From: Lepidostoma basale
Lineage: Eukaryota; Arthropoda; Insecta; Trichoptera; Lepidostomatidae
Length of the DNA stretch: 64,000 nt
Direction: 5' to 3'
Assembly (NCBI GenBank): GCA_022606425.2
Contig: JAHDVF020001351.1
Location: 739,452 to 803,451, forward strand
The translations under genes were made by a program, and so were the position numbers. How positions within the stretch are numbered: the first letter of the stretch is position 1; each line of letters begins with the position of its first letter. Below, piece by piece: positions 31,543 to 41,027 of the stretch. A model generated the notes under the pieces. That model was not told the DNA's origin, searched no databases, and was given only the letters and a program-made list of their open reading frames with translations.

Positions 31543-31605
31543 ATCGTTAGTCGCGTCATCTATGTAAACGATGTCTGTCATCTATGGAAGTGAACGGTTT
31601 TGTTG

Positions 31606-32379
31606 AGTATTTACGGTGAGTATTTAAATAGTTACTTTTGCCGTTGAAATGAATACAGTTTCTTCTGTATTTAAGTAATTATAACTGTCAAATTGTACGT
31701 CGTAGACTTCCAAATTTTGGGGAGTATAATTTTTACGCGTCATTTTGAGGTTATGCACGAAATCTTATTTTTTCGTGTGGCTGAAACTTATTCGTTTCTC
31801 TTACGTTCGACGGTGATTACTTAATGATATTCGTTTTCTAAGCTTTCAGGTTATTTCAAAGGATGATAACGAAAATATAAAATATTGGACGTCGAAGCTC
31901 TACAAGAATATGAAGAAACTACACAAGCAGAATTTTGAATGGTATTGCGCTATTTTATTAATGTTATTTTATTATTATGATTTCAATTAGTAGTATTTAC
32001 GGTGAGTATTTAAATAGTTACTTTTGCCGTTGAAATGAATACAGTTTCTTCTGTATTTAAGTAATTATAACTGTCAAATTGTACGTCGTAGACTTCCAAA
32101 TTTTGGCGAGTATAATTTTTACGCGTCATTAATTGAGGTTATGCACGAAATCTTATTTTTTCGTGTGGCTGAAACTTATTCGTTTCTCTTACGTTCGACG
32201 GTGATTACTTAATGATATTCGTTTTCTAAGCTTTCAGGTTATTTCAAAGGATGATAACGAAAATATAAAATATTGGACGTCGAAGCTCTACAAGAATATG
32301 AAGAAACTACACAAGCAGAATTTTGAATGGTATTGCGCTATTTTATTAATGTTATTTTATTATTATGATTTCAATTAGT
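31606..32379. repeat. Tandem duplication, period 386 bp
   Basis: Copy 1 (31606-31991) and copy 2 (31992-32379) differ by only a few bases (for example GGGGAG versus GGCGAG, TTTTGAGG versus TTAATTGAGG). Each holds an exon-like block: TTTCAG, then VISKDDNENIKYWTSKLYKN then MKKLHKQNFEW, then GTATTG (31853-31945 and 32238-32330). High identity implies a recent event. Confidence 0.9.
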
Positions 32380-33000
32380 TATTTAAAATACAATTAATAT
32401 GACATTTGATGAATTCAAACATAAAGGTGTTCTTTATACGCGTACTTTGGTCAGGGAAATATTAAAATGACCACAGCAACGATAAGAAAGTTCTAATGAT
32501 ATACAATATCCATTTATTCGTTTTACTTACGTGTCATTTTAGGTTATGACGTTTCGTTGTGTAATAAATAGTTAATTGGTATAATCTATTTTAATAATGT
32601 TATTTTAATGTAAAATTGTTCTGGCAGGGCGAAAATCTATATCTTTGGGATTAGATATTAAGTTTTGATAAAATTATTGCCTGGTTGTGAGAGACCACTG
32701 GTCTAATGGGGATATTTTTGTATTGGGATTGAAATTATTTTGTTAATGAGCCATATTGGTGCATATGCATGTTGCAATTCTTCTTTATTTTCCATTCCAC
32801 TAAGTAATTCTAGCAGCACACATACCCAAATACACTATGAGTTACTTCAGCTTTTTTAGTTTTTCTCAGAAAACAAATGCTGTGATAGGTAAACATATCC
32901 TTATATGCAGCATTAGCTGCCTCAGTTGGAAGAGTCCAGTAATATTCCATTTTTGGCCATTAAATTCTACATTATGCTGAGATTTAAAATATTCAAAGAT
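32380..33000. other. Helitron interior, unrecognised
   Basis: No domain or repeat is identified. AT-rich. Confidence 0.5.
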
Positions 33001-33017
33001 AATTAAATTGATTTCAG

Positions 33018-33165
33018 GTTATTTCATTTGCTTGAGGATGGGGAAGACAACGCAGAAGATAATGGATTGCGCATGTGCAGAGGATGGGGAAAACAACGCA
33101 GAAGATACTGGAGTTCGCATGTCCAGAGGATGGATCCCACACCTCGATATATGCGTAAGAATATA
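33018..33165 (+). pseudogene. Exon-like segment inside the Helitron
   Basis: After ATTTCAG (acceptor-like) the frame reads LFHLLEDGEDNAEDNGLRMC, RGWGKQRRRYWSSHVQRMDP and TPRYM, then GCGTAAGAATA (donor-like). The acidic-then-basic W-containing pattern is reminiscent of the N-terminus of Harbinger-type transposases, but the match is too short to assert. It could be a captured host or transposon exon. Confidence 0.35.
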
Positions 33166-33179
33166 GACAATTTATGTTT

Positions 33180-33685
33180 ACTACTCCATGATACATTCTC
33201 ATCTGTCTTACCTTTCCTGTATTTGGGGCTTTATTACAAAGAAGAAAGCTACTGAGATTCAGGTGATCCAAAATCGGGCTGTTAGAAATATTTTCCGTCT
33301 ACCGTGGTACACTCATGTAAGGGCCCTATATTCTCAGACGAAAATAATTCCATTTCAAATCCATCCAAAATTAGAGATCACTAAAACTATACTACAAATA
33401 ATAAAGTCATCAACGCACTCTAATACTCGACCAATATTCAATACGGACGTACACCAACATGATACGCGCTCACAGAATAAGAAGCATTGCGTTCAACTAG
33501 ATTCGGTGTAAAATCCTTACAATTTATAGCCTCTACAGAATTTAATAAACTCCCTAATGATTTAATAATGATGTCGAACCAAAAACTTCAATCTGATCAA
33601 CTTAAAAGTAATTTTTACATTACATTTTTACATTTTTACATTACACATAAGCTACTTTTAGTAGTTTTCATTCATATATGAAAAT
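33180..33685 (+). mobile_element. CR1/Jockey-like RT C-terminus
   Basis: IHSHLSYLSCIWGFITKKKA, TEIQVIQNRAVRNIFRLPWY, LYSQTKIIPFQI, then after a shift FGVKSLQFIASTEFNKLPND. This matches the thumb region (..YLxxIWG....ItqLQKRAVRxIF..) and the closing SLxFxG...NxLP of CR1/Jockey-like elements. Confidence 0.8.
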
Positions 33686-33779
33686 TCCATTATTAATTTC
33701 AGGTAAGGTTTTTAAATTTACAGTTTATAGACAATAATTAAGCACATTCCCAAACGTGCCACCTACATATCTGAATTTT

Positions 33780-33925
33780 GTGTTGCTCGGGCTTTCACAG
33801 TAGCAGGTTCGTCCGCCTGAAATATGCTTCCTGCACGCCTCAGATGCATTGACAATCCGACAGACTTTAAATATCACCTAAAAACCCACCTTTTCAAATT
33901 ATCGCATAAAATGTTAACAACGGTT
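33780..33925 (+). mobile_element. LINE C-terminal scrap
   Basis: RAFTVAGSSA then NMLPARLRCIDNPTDFKYHL and KTHLFKLSHK fits the RAFSVAGPxLWNxLP...FKxxLKTHLF ending of CR1-like RTs; one in-frame stop. Confidence 0.7.
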
Positions 33926-33941
33926 GTCTGTATATCAATAA

Positions 33942-34062
33942 ACAATATTACATCACATTTGCACAAAACATTCATATGTTTAGAGAAATAAAATTCTTGA
34001 TTTTGTTGTCCATGAAATTCACATCAGAGCCAATAAAGTAAGTTTCTACGATCGTGATTTCG
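33942..34062. repeat. Inverted-repeat arm paired with 35478-35598
   Basis: ACAATATTACATCACATTTG...GTTGTCCATGAAATTCACAT...CTACGATCGTGATTTCG recurs inverted about 1.4 kb downstream. Confidence 0.85.
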
Positions 34063-34159
34063 CTGTTGTCACATGCACCTTTCATGACTAAAAACAATGT
34101 CAAAGCGCCCTTGAGGTGAGCTATTCACGAAAACGGCGATTATACAAATTAAACAAACA

Positions 34160-34331
34160 AACAAACCATCACGCCGTTTCCCCACAGGGGTAGGCAGAGA
34201 GAATGGACCATAACACTACTCTATCCTGGCAAACCTCTCTAGCTTCCTCCACATTCATACAACGAGTCATACACGCATGTCGATTCCTCCGACTTCTAAC
34301 ATGACCAACCTTTAAAATCTGATTAGTTTAA
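34160..34331 (-). mobile_element. RTE-like group 1 3' end, target of an N insertion
   Basis: The minus strand ends in FPCGETA-type coding sequence and the 3' tail, and includes GRSRRNRHACMTRCMNVEEA-type sequence. The N copy is inserted at its left-hand FKxLINL-type segment. Confidence 0.8.
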
Positions 34332-34347
34332 TTAATTTGACAAATTA

Positions 34348-34964
34348 ATCAAATTAATCAGATTAAAAGGTTTTATTTGTTTTATCGTTTTTGTAAAGAA
34401 TTTTGACAGGTGTAGAAATAAATTTTTCATTTGTTCCAATAACAATTTGAATAATTTCTTCAATATTATTTTTAAGTTCTTGCTGGTTAAGTGCCTTATT
34501 ACAGATAATTTAAAAAATGGTGGATACGTGTAACATAAATTAAATAAACACAAAAGTCCGGATTGCCCAAGTCAACATGTGCAACATCGAAAAAAACATT
34601 ATGTGTTATTACATTATGTGCTAAATTAAAAAACAGTGGATACGTGGAACATATTATAAATTAAATAGACAATATGTGCACCGTCTAAAAAGAACATTTT
34701 GTGTAAAATTATTTTTATTTTGTTATTTTATTTTATATCATTGTATTTTATATTATTTGTTTTAGATTTATTTTGTGGGTGTTGGACGATCGAAGTGTGC
34801 GCGGGAGATGCCTATTGGTGGCGATGAGGTTCGCAACCCATCACACCGCGCCTCCCGCGGGGCGAAAAGAGAAGGATGGAGTGCCGCATCAGTAAAAGTG
34901 TGACAGTCCATTCTCTCTGCTTACACTTTCGGGGAGACGGCGTGATGGTTAGTTAGTTAGTTAG
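34348..34964 (+). mobile_element. Element N, near full length (617 bp), 16-bp TSD
   Basis: TTAATTTGACAAATTA flanks it at 34332-34347 and 34965-34980. Internal order equals the 10472-11110 copy: GAATTTTGACAGGTGT, two GGATACGTG units, GTGTTGGACGATCGAAGTGT, GGTGGCGATGAGGTTCGCAA, CTTTCGGGGAGACGGCGTGA, (TTAG)n. Confidence 0.92.
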
Positions 34965-35239
34965 TTAATTTGACAAATTAGCCTAATTATTATTATTATT
35001 ATCATGCATATAGCATGAACTGCCTTTTATATGAAGAATATCTTCAGCAAACAAGTGAAAAACAGTTGTAATTCATTCATTGTATGGAAATTTAAATTTT
35101 GCCTTATGCGCCTCTTTGGTGTCCGCCTTATGGCAATTCAAATTTTTTTTTTTTTAATTCCAGGGCCCAAAATTGATGAATCAAAGATCGGACCAAAGTT
35201 GCCGATGCAGCGTGTAAAATAACTAATGTTTAAATGGAA

Positions 35240-35430
35240 TGGGATCGGTCATAAAGCAAGGACAACGGGTGATAAGATCTTCTGGCCTGGAGTGGCGAAA
35301 GAGAAACAGCCACACAAATTCTGGCAGATCACAAGCAAGATGGTCTGATGACATTAAACGAGTGGCAGGAGGTCAATGGCGCAGAGCGGCGAGGGATACA
35401 GTTGTGGAAGTCGGGAAGGGAGGCTTTTGT
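35240..35430 (+). mobile_element. RTE-like LINE fragment (group 3)
   Basis: SGLEWRKRNSHTNSGRSQAR, WSDDIKRVAGGQWRRAARDT then VVEVGKGGF corresponds to the GRPxTRWSDDI..AG..W...A.DR block. Confidence 0.7.
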
Positions 35431-35477
35431 AGTATTATCATCTATATTACTATTCCACGCCAGCGGACTCGCAGTGC

Positions 35478-35598
35478 CGAAATCACGATCGTAGAAACTT
35501 ACTTTATTGGTTCTGATGTGAATTTCATGGACAACAAAATCAAGAGTTTTGTTTCTTTAATATAATGAATGTTTTCTGCAAATGTGATATAATATTGT
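35478..35598. repeat. Inverted-repeat arm paired with 33942-34062
   Basis: CGAAATCACGATCGTAGAAA...GTGAATTTCATGGACAACAA...GCAAATGTGATATAATATTG is the reverse complement of the upstream arm with few mismatches. Confidence 0.85.
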
Positions 35599-35871
35599 TT
35601 ATTTGATTATTAAATTTCATATAAAATATTCAAAAAATAGTTTTTCAATTACATTAGTAATATGTATTCAAGTTTATAGTTCACAGCGAGTTTGTTTGGA
35701 TTGAAACTTTGTTTTAAAGATATAGACACACATTTTTGCATCCATACACATGGCATTTAATCCAATAAATAAACGAATTGTTATTGAACTTTAATTGTAT
35801 TTGTTTAATATATATTGGGTTTATTTATGTACTCGAATTTAGCAATAGCGAAGCGTTGCCGGGTCAGCTAG

Positions 35872-35975
35872 TATTATAATAAAACTCCTTGAAAACTATT
35901 GTTTTTCATACATATTGATAATTTTATATGGAGTTTTACATCATTGTTCAAGAAACAATATATACCATAATTGTA
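35872..35975. repeat. Hammerhead family D fold-back, right end
   Basis: ATTATAATAAAACTCCTTG...AAAACTATTGTTTTTCATAC followed by TTTTATATGGAGTTTTACAT and CATTGTTCAAGAAAC continues the arm broken at 30503. Confidence 0.85.
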
Positions 35976-36292
35976 GTTTGATCCGTCACGTAGAACCAAC
36001 CTGCCTTTGGTGATGCCATTAGAAAGAGCAATTCGGACTTGGAACCTAATCGTCTCGGATTTGTATATTTTGAGTGTCAGTGAGGCAGTGTTCATAAAAA
36101 ATATATTTTAATACAATATCTGGAAAAGAGTACTGCCTCACTGACGTCGACATATTTGGGATATTTTCGAGATTGTTTTATAGTTTCATATCGTTGTTTT
36201 GTTTTTGTTACACCGTTTTGGGTCCAAATGTGTCGTCTAAATGTTTTTCGTTTGTTACATCTCGTTTGTGTGTAATAGAAATAAATGATAGT
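35976..36292 (+). mobile_element. CR1/Jockey-like LINE 3' end
   Basis: DPSRRTNLPLVMPLERAIRT, WNLIVSDLYILSVSEAVF, a stop, then CTCACTGACGTCGACATATT, GTTTTTGTTACACCGTTTTG and GTCTAAATGTTTTTCGTTTG. The same 3' UTR is at 28660-28830 on the other strand. Confidence 0.85.
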
Positions 36293-36735
36293 CCATTGTT
36301 TCACAATCGTATTTTATTTTACGCGACAGCTGTTTCATCAACCTATGTTGACATCATCAGTTGACAATAATATTAAATTTCAAATGTCAAATTTTGTGAT
36401 TTTTCGAATCTTTATATAATATGTATTTGTACCTATGTCAATTTGAATAATTTCTTTGATATAATTTTAAATTTCTTGCTGAAATTGAGTTAGGTACCTA
36501 AATATTTTAATTCAAAGAACAGTTTGTTACTATTTATAGGAGAAAATATTAAAGATGGAAAATATAATAATAACTTGACATAGGAACAAATACATATAAA
36601 GATTCGAAAAATCACGAAAATTTGACATTTGATATATTATTGTACCTATAATAACACCTGATGATGTCAACATAAGTTGATGAAACAGCTGTCTCGTAAA
36701 ATAAAATACAATTGTGATAAAAAAAAAACAAAGTT
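36293..36735. repeat. Fold-back repeat, hammerhead family C, full pair
   Basis: The left arm (36325-36362, GACAGCTGTTTCATCAACCT...GACATCATCAG) and right arm (36655-36700) are inverted. Further inside, TTTGACATTTGATATATTAT and AATATTAAATTTCAAATGTC, and AGATTCGAAAAATCACGAAA and its inverse, extend the palindrome to about 200 bp per side. Confidence 0.85.
36658..36693 (+). ncRNA. Hammerhead-like ribozyme motif, family C (good core)
   Basis: CUGAUGA (36658-36664), extra U, stem II GUCAAC/GUUGAU (6 pairs) with loop AUAA, GAAA (36682-36685), self-complementary ACAGCUGU and C17 in a GUC triplet (36691-36693). Stem I beyond the closing pair is not obvious, which makes activity as a monomer doubtful. 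Confidence 0.6.
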
Positions 36736-36888
36736 TAGAAAACAAAACGGTTTAGAAATAAATAAATAAATAATATGTTTGAAAATCTTTCATATATGGT
36801 ATAAATCATATTTTTCTACATTATAAAAAATATATTAAAAAAAAATACATTAAGTAAATCACCTTTAGCGCGTTATACAATTACTAAC

Positions 36889-36910
36889 GATACCAGGAGT
36901 ACATAAAATC
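36889..36910 (+). promoter_or_regulatory. TACCAGGAG motif upstream of the OBP gene
   Basis: GATACCAGGAGTACATAAAA ends about 40 bp before the OBP start codon. It is one of about 18 copies of the motif in the window. A regulatory role is inference from position only. Confidence 0.3.
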
Positions 36911-36949
36911 GAGAGCATCGCAAGTTAATGTAATCACAACACAAAAGCC

Positions 36950-38292
36950 ATGGGACGTAAGTCAATTCAGTACAAGGCTCATCGCTGGTACATCTATACG
37001 TACTACGTGTTACTACTCCTAGGAAGGTTTGTCGTACAGGGCAATGACGAAATTTCACAAGCGGATATAGACACGTGGATTGCCTGCATGACCTCGGTCG
37101 GATTGTCGCCAAATTATAAGCCCAAAATATTGTCAGAGAAGCCGAAAATCAGAGATGGTAAAAAATTGTGTTTATTTTTTTGCAGCAACTTTTGATTATT
37201 TCGACAGTTTATTTAAAATTAAGGCGTTAAAACTGTGGAATTCCATTGTAAATTGAAATTTGAAATACAACACTGTAAATTTTCCATTTTAGTTTATTCA
37301 ATATCTTAATAAAATTATAATAAAAATATTTAATAAGGTGGAGGTCACCAAAAACTGGTTCCGAGTTTGAAAATTTGGTTTGGTTCACGTGGTTCTCCCG
37401 TAAATTTGGAGATATTTCGTGTACAAGTGAATTGTTTTTGTCAATTTGGTGTTGCCGCACTTTTTGATAGTTATTTGTGACACAAAAAACGTTTTCACGG
37501 TTTTATTGTTAAATAATTAGGTTTTGTCGTTTTTAAAAATAATTTTGACATGTGTTAAAATATTTTTTTCGTTTGTTCCAATGACAATTTGAATAAATTC
37601 TTCAATAATACTTCCAAGTTTTTGCTGGTGTTGGATTGTTCGAATTGCCTAATTACAGTTAATTTAAAAAAAAAAAACAGTGGATAACGTGGAATAAAAA
37701 TTAAATAAACACAACTGTCCGAATCGTGAAGCTGACGACAAGTGCACCTTCTAAAAGAATCCATTGGTGGCGATGAGGTTATCAACCCATCACACCGCGT
37801 ATCTCGACTCCTCACATGGCCGACATTCAATATTTGATTTATTTGATCGTGCCACGTTTTCCTTGGTCTTCCTCTATTTCTGGTACCATTTACATCATTA
37901 ACATATAATTTTTGCCTTATTATAAATTATTTATATGCAATCTTATAATATCACTTATGATGCAATCATCTGCCTTAAAAATGAGTATGCAATCTTATTA
38001 TATTACTTTACTAATGATGCAATCTAAATAAATATAAAACTTTGATTTTTTTTTCATTTTAGATTTCTGTTTTTTCGGTTGTGTCTTCATGGTGAGAGGG
38101 GGATTCAACGCGGAAGGGAGGATAATACCAGAGATTTTATTCAATCAGATGAAAGATTCGGTGGGGACAAATTACAAATACAAGAATATATTGAAAAACA
38201 TGACGGTGTATTGCGCGAAGACAGTTATCGGTACAGACGTTTGCGACACAACCAAAAAGATGTACCAATGTGGTCAATATTTTGAAGAATAA
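36950..38292 (+). CDS. Odorant-binding protein (PBP/GOBP family), two exons
   Basis: Exon 1 is 36950-37157 and exon 2 is 38063-38292. Splicing (donor G|GTAAAA at 37158, acceptor TTTTAG| at 38061-38062) joins codon GAT to a split G|AT and gives a 145-residue protein. Residues 1-31 form a signal peptide with the hydrophobic core YIYTYYVLLLLGRFVVQG. Six cysteines follow the classic OBP spacing: C1-x25-C2-x3-C3-x43-C4-x9-C5-x8-C6, with C1 in WIACM, C2/C3 as CFFGC, C4 in VYCAKT, and C5/C6 as CDTTKKMYQC. Family knowledge: secreted alpha-helical carrier with three disulfides that binds small hydrophobic ligands in sensillar lymph or other fluids; the ligand is unknown. The 905-bp intron holds a fold-back terminus, an N piece and a group 1 LINE piece. 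The frame is intact, so I call it a functional gene. Confidence 0.93.
37215..37905. mobile_element. Mobile-element pieces inside the OBP intron
   Basis: AAGGCGTTAAAACTGTGGAA at 37222 is the family A/B fold-back terminus. 37510-37800 (+) resembles element N (TTTGTTCCAATGACAATTTG, GTGGATAACGTGGAAT, GGTGGCGATGAGGTTATCAA). 37800-37905 (-) is group 1 LINE (WHDQINQILNVGHV region reversed). All lie at least 57 bp from the splice donor and 150 bp from the acceptor. Confidence 0.75.
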
Positions 38293-38305
38293 AATTTTAA
38301 ATAAA
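38288..38305 (+). promoter_or_regulatory. Possible OBP polyadenylation signals
   Basis: AATAAA occurs at 38288-38293 (overlapping the stop codon) and again at 38300-38305. Right after the second, a group 1 LINE tail begins. Confidence 0.5.
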
Positions 38306-38585
38306 CTAACCAACACGCCGTTTCTCCGGAGAGGTAGGCAAAGAAGATGGATCGTTACACCGTTTTAACCTGTCGTAACTCTTGCGCTTCTTCCAAATTC
38401 ACAAACCGTGACCTGCGCGCTCGTGGATTGTTGCAACTTCAAAATGGCAGTCTTTTATTTATTGATTAATTTGGTCACGCAGTGTTAAGCTATGTGTTCC
38501 TTTATATTTAGTTCCATTGACATCGTTTATGTATATATTTTTACCATTATTTTTTCATTCATTCTTTCCATGTGTCCAAACCATC
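38306..38585 (-). mobile_element. RTE-like group 1 3' end abutting the OBP stop
   Basis: The minus strand carries the TTTCGGAGAAACGGCGTGTT-type end and short TTAG tail at 38306, and the CFGHMERMNEK-type segment at 38555-38585. The tail lies 13 bp after the OBP stop codon. The copy continues at 38818 after an inserted CR1-like piece. Confidence 0.85.
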
Positions 38586-38817
38586 CCCGGAGATCAAAGT
38601 CTTTCATATTAATAAAGGTACGTTCAGGGCACAAATTCTCTCAAAAGAAGACAAGATACTTTAGAAAGTATCTTGTCTTCCTAATGTCGAACCATCTCTA
38701 ATGCGTTCCCAGAGTTATGTTATATGTGTATAATATTTTACCCGACTCAATAGATGCCTTAAACATTTATGCAGTTTGTAATGTCTATTGATTAAATAAA
38801 CTGATTTGATTTGATTT
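38586..38817 (+). mobile_element. CR1/Jockey-like LINE 3' end inserted in a group 1 LINE
   Basis: GAGATCAAAGTCTTTCATAT, ATGTCGAACCATCTCTAATG, ACTCAATAGATGCCTTAAAC and a (TTTGA)n tail. Its right border TTTGATTTA meets ATGATCCTTTCATTATTT, which resumes the group 1 sequence. Confidence 0.8.
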
Positions 38818-38940
38818 AATGATCCTTTCATTATTTCGTTCACAACCCTTTCGTTGTTACTGAATTCACTATTTCGTTCACAACAATTTCACTGATACTG
38901 CATTCACTTCTTATATTTTAATTTATATATCGGTAATAAT
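38818..38940 (-). mobile_element. RTE-like group 1, continuation
   Basis: NEIMKGS- and IRSECS-type sequence (reverse of ATGATCCTTTCATTATTTCG) with a short internal duplication. Confidence 0.7.
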
Positions 38941-39142
38941 CTAATCTAAATAATAAATTACTAAAACTCAAGAAGTATACCCGAATAATATTATTTGTTT
39001 TTTTCCATTGTAATTTGAAATAGTTCAATATCGCTGTTAACGCACAATCTAGAAAAAAAAACACGTTCAACTACACCAGAATATAAGTAAAACAGTTTTT
39101 TATGTGAATTTAAATAAATATAGAAAAGCTTTTAATTTCATT

Positions 39143-39337
39143 TGTTTATTTTCATAATCTCGTATCGAAAAACGTTTGCTTGCTAGGTAAGCCGCCCCTT
39201 GACTGCATCAATGTCTCCATTTTACCACTAGATCCGCTAGAACCCTTATAGAAAGCTCCAGCGCCCACAGGGGGTCGCCCCCGTTGGGAAACCATGTGTA
39301 TCACACAATAAAAAGCAGTACAAGGCATCAAACTCAT
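39143..39337 (-). CDS. Candidate terminal exon or small gene, function unknown
   Basis: The minus frame starts MSLMPCTAFYCVIHM, continues VSQRGRPPVGAGAFYKGSSG, then SSGKMETLMQSRGGLPSKQT and FFDTRL, with a stop at 39152. AATAAA follows directly (39143-39148 on the minus strand). The G/S/P-rich and basic composition and higher GC than the surroundings look coding and are unrelated to the LINE debris. The true exon may start downstream of the ATG at 39337. It converges on the OBP gene. I do not recognise the family. Confidence 0.4.
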
Positions 39338-39879
39338 TTGGAGGTTTGTATCGTCCCGTTCCTCTTGGATTAAAGACGGATCGGTATTATTTGATTTATT
39401 TACATTGCCAAGCCGAATCCTGGAGGCAAATGTAATGTACTAAGGACTTAGCTTGTTTTTGTTTATTCAACGTATTTGCGCAGTGGCGTGCGAGATAAAT
39501 CAATCTTAATGTACCCACCTACCCTCGAATCAAGTCTGAAGGTCCCTCTATCACCCCGTGAGATATACAGTGGGGGTGCGTCAAACCGATCGTGATCAAT
39601 TAACATAAATGAAAAAATTTATCCGTGAAAAACTCTAAATAAACGAAAATACAATTTTAATTACCTTCCATTTCAAATATATAATGAGGGTCTGAAAAGA
39701 TAATTAAAGAAAAAAATACTATGATAATGTTGGCGTACAAAACGCAGGAATGCCATAAAGGTAAAGTATACGTGGACGATGTAGATGCAGTATAAAATCT
39801 ATGAATACTTACGAAAAGTAGATAAATAAAATTCTAAATCCTAGCAATGTATTAAAACTGATAAACTAATGTGCGTAAA
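39338..39879. other. Unassigned sequence
   Basis: GCGCAGTGGCGTGCGAG at about 39478 looks like a repeat border but is not matched elsewhere in the window. No gene is seen. Confidence 0.4.
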
Positions 39880-40085
39880 ACGCAGTTATGTTTCGGATAT
39901 AGGATCTGTTTTGAAGTTTTTTGTAACACCTAATGATGTCAACATCGGTTGGCGGAACAGCTGTCGCGTCACTCTCAGTGATTAAAAATAAATTGTGATA
40001 TAATAACAGCGTTATAAATTTTAACAGTAATAATGTTGAAGTATTATAGTGTTTCGGCCAAAACGATGAACTATTCACTTAATTT
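39880..40085. repeat. Family C hammerhead-type repeat (single arm)
   Basis: AACACCTAATGATGTCAACA, CGGTTGGCGGAACAGCTGTC and GCGTCACTCTCAGTG, then ATTATAGTGTTTCGGCCAAA. Core changes (CUAAUGA, GGAA) make this copy probably inactive. Confidence 0.75.
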
Positions 40086-40097
40086 GAGTATGTAGGG

Positions 40098-40212
40098 CCA
40101 ACCGGATTCACTCTGTAGCGAGCTTCCTCGGGGCTTTGCACAAACAGTTTGTGTATGGATCTGAAGAAATTGCTACAGAGTGAAAACGGTTGGCGCTACC
40201 AACTCAAATCAA
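40098..40212. repeat. Hammerhead-like palindrome, family I
   Basis: GGCCAACCGGATTCACTCTG and CAGAGTGAAAACGGTTGGCG are inverted. On the minus strand or plus strand the pattern CYGAGGA / AGCUC...GAGU / GAA-C can be drawn with core changes. Confidence 0.45.
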
Positions 40213-40254
40213 GTGCAACATTTTGAATGTATACAAATACTGGATTTTACCCAT

Positions 40255-40500
40255 TTCGGGTTAATCATTTTTAAGGATTAATTGTCTCTCTTATAAATTG
40301 TTTTTTGGAAACAGATTATGGTAGTTGAGGCGCTTACAGGATTTACGACCTGTGCTTAGACCTAATCTTAACAGATGCTTACACCTAATATTAAAAGATA
40401 GCGCAAGTGTAGATTGAACTAAAAAAAAGCGAAGTGTTTCTACACATGGTGGCATATATATACATCTTTCAAAAATTTGTCAGACGTGGTGGTCGTAAGA
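40255..40500. repeat. Dispersed repeat shared with 9040-9320
   Basis: GGAAACAGATTATGGTAGTT, GAGGCGCTTACAGGATTTAC, AAGTGTAGATTGAACTAAA and GTCAGACGTGGTGGTCGTAA. A further part is at 40900-41000. Confidence 0.5.
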
Positions 40501-40589
40501 AGGAATGAGGAATGGTTATTACGAAGTGAAAAAGTGTTTATTTGTAAATATTTTTCACCATTAATTACGTAGAGCTTGAAAAATACGAA

Positions 40590-40760
40590 AATTATACGAA
40601 CTGCCACTGCCCCCCGCTTCCAGTTCCGCCCCCTGGTAGCCGATGAAGAAACATTTACTTGAAAAGGGTTATTTTTGTACAAGCTAACCCTGCGAAAGCT
40701 GTAAACAGATGCCAGATACGACGGCCGATAAGACAAATGGGACCGTTCTAGAGGTTTAAG
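40590..40760. other. GC-richer island with motif (minus strand)
   Basis: The minus strand carries GGCTACCAGGGGGCGGAACT at 40622-40641, the motif variant closest to a CTCF-like core. Confidence 0.35.
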
Positions 40761-41027
40761 CTCCAGAGGAATGGAAAAATAGAAATGGAATGAAGTGGAC
40801 CCCGTTGAATACTATCTCCATAAAGAATTATGAGTTATCGAAAGACTGTCGAATCTATTTTATTGATAATAATTAACTTAAACAAGTTTTCCTCTTCTTT
40901 ATAGAATTTAATTTAAGGATTAATTGAATCTCAATAGAGACGAAGACGTAAATTGTTTTCTGGGAACAGAATATGGTGGTCGAGGCGTTTACATTTAATT
41001 TACAGAAGAAACAAACAAATAAACAAA

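Larger units (their letters stand above)
30504..35871 (+). mobile_element. Helitron-like element, 5.4 kb, non-autonomous
   Basis: Begins TCTATCTATATAAATAAAAG after an A, and ends with a GCAATAGCGAAGCGTTGC hairpin, then CGGGTCAGCTAG before a T. These are Helitron hallmarks (5' TC, 3' CTAG with an upstream hairpin, insertion between A and T, no target duplication). Removing it restores an unbroken family D arm, ...CACATAAA|TATTATAATAAAACTCC. No Rep/helicase ORF is seen. The interior contains a hAT-type MITE, a 386-bp tandem duplication, exon-like pieces, LINE fragments and one N copy, so it is either a cargo-bearing derivative or heavily invaded. Confidence 0.85.
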
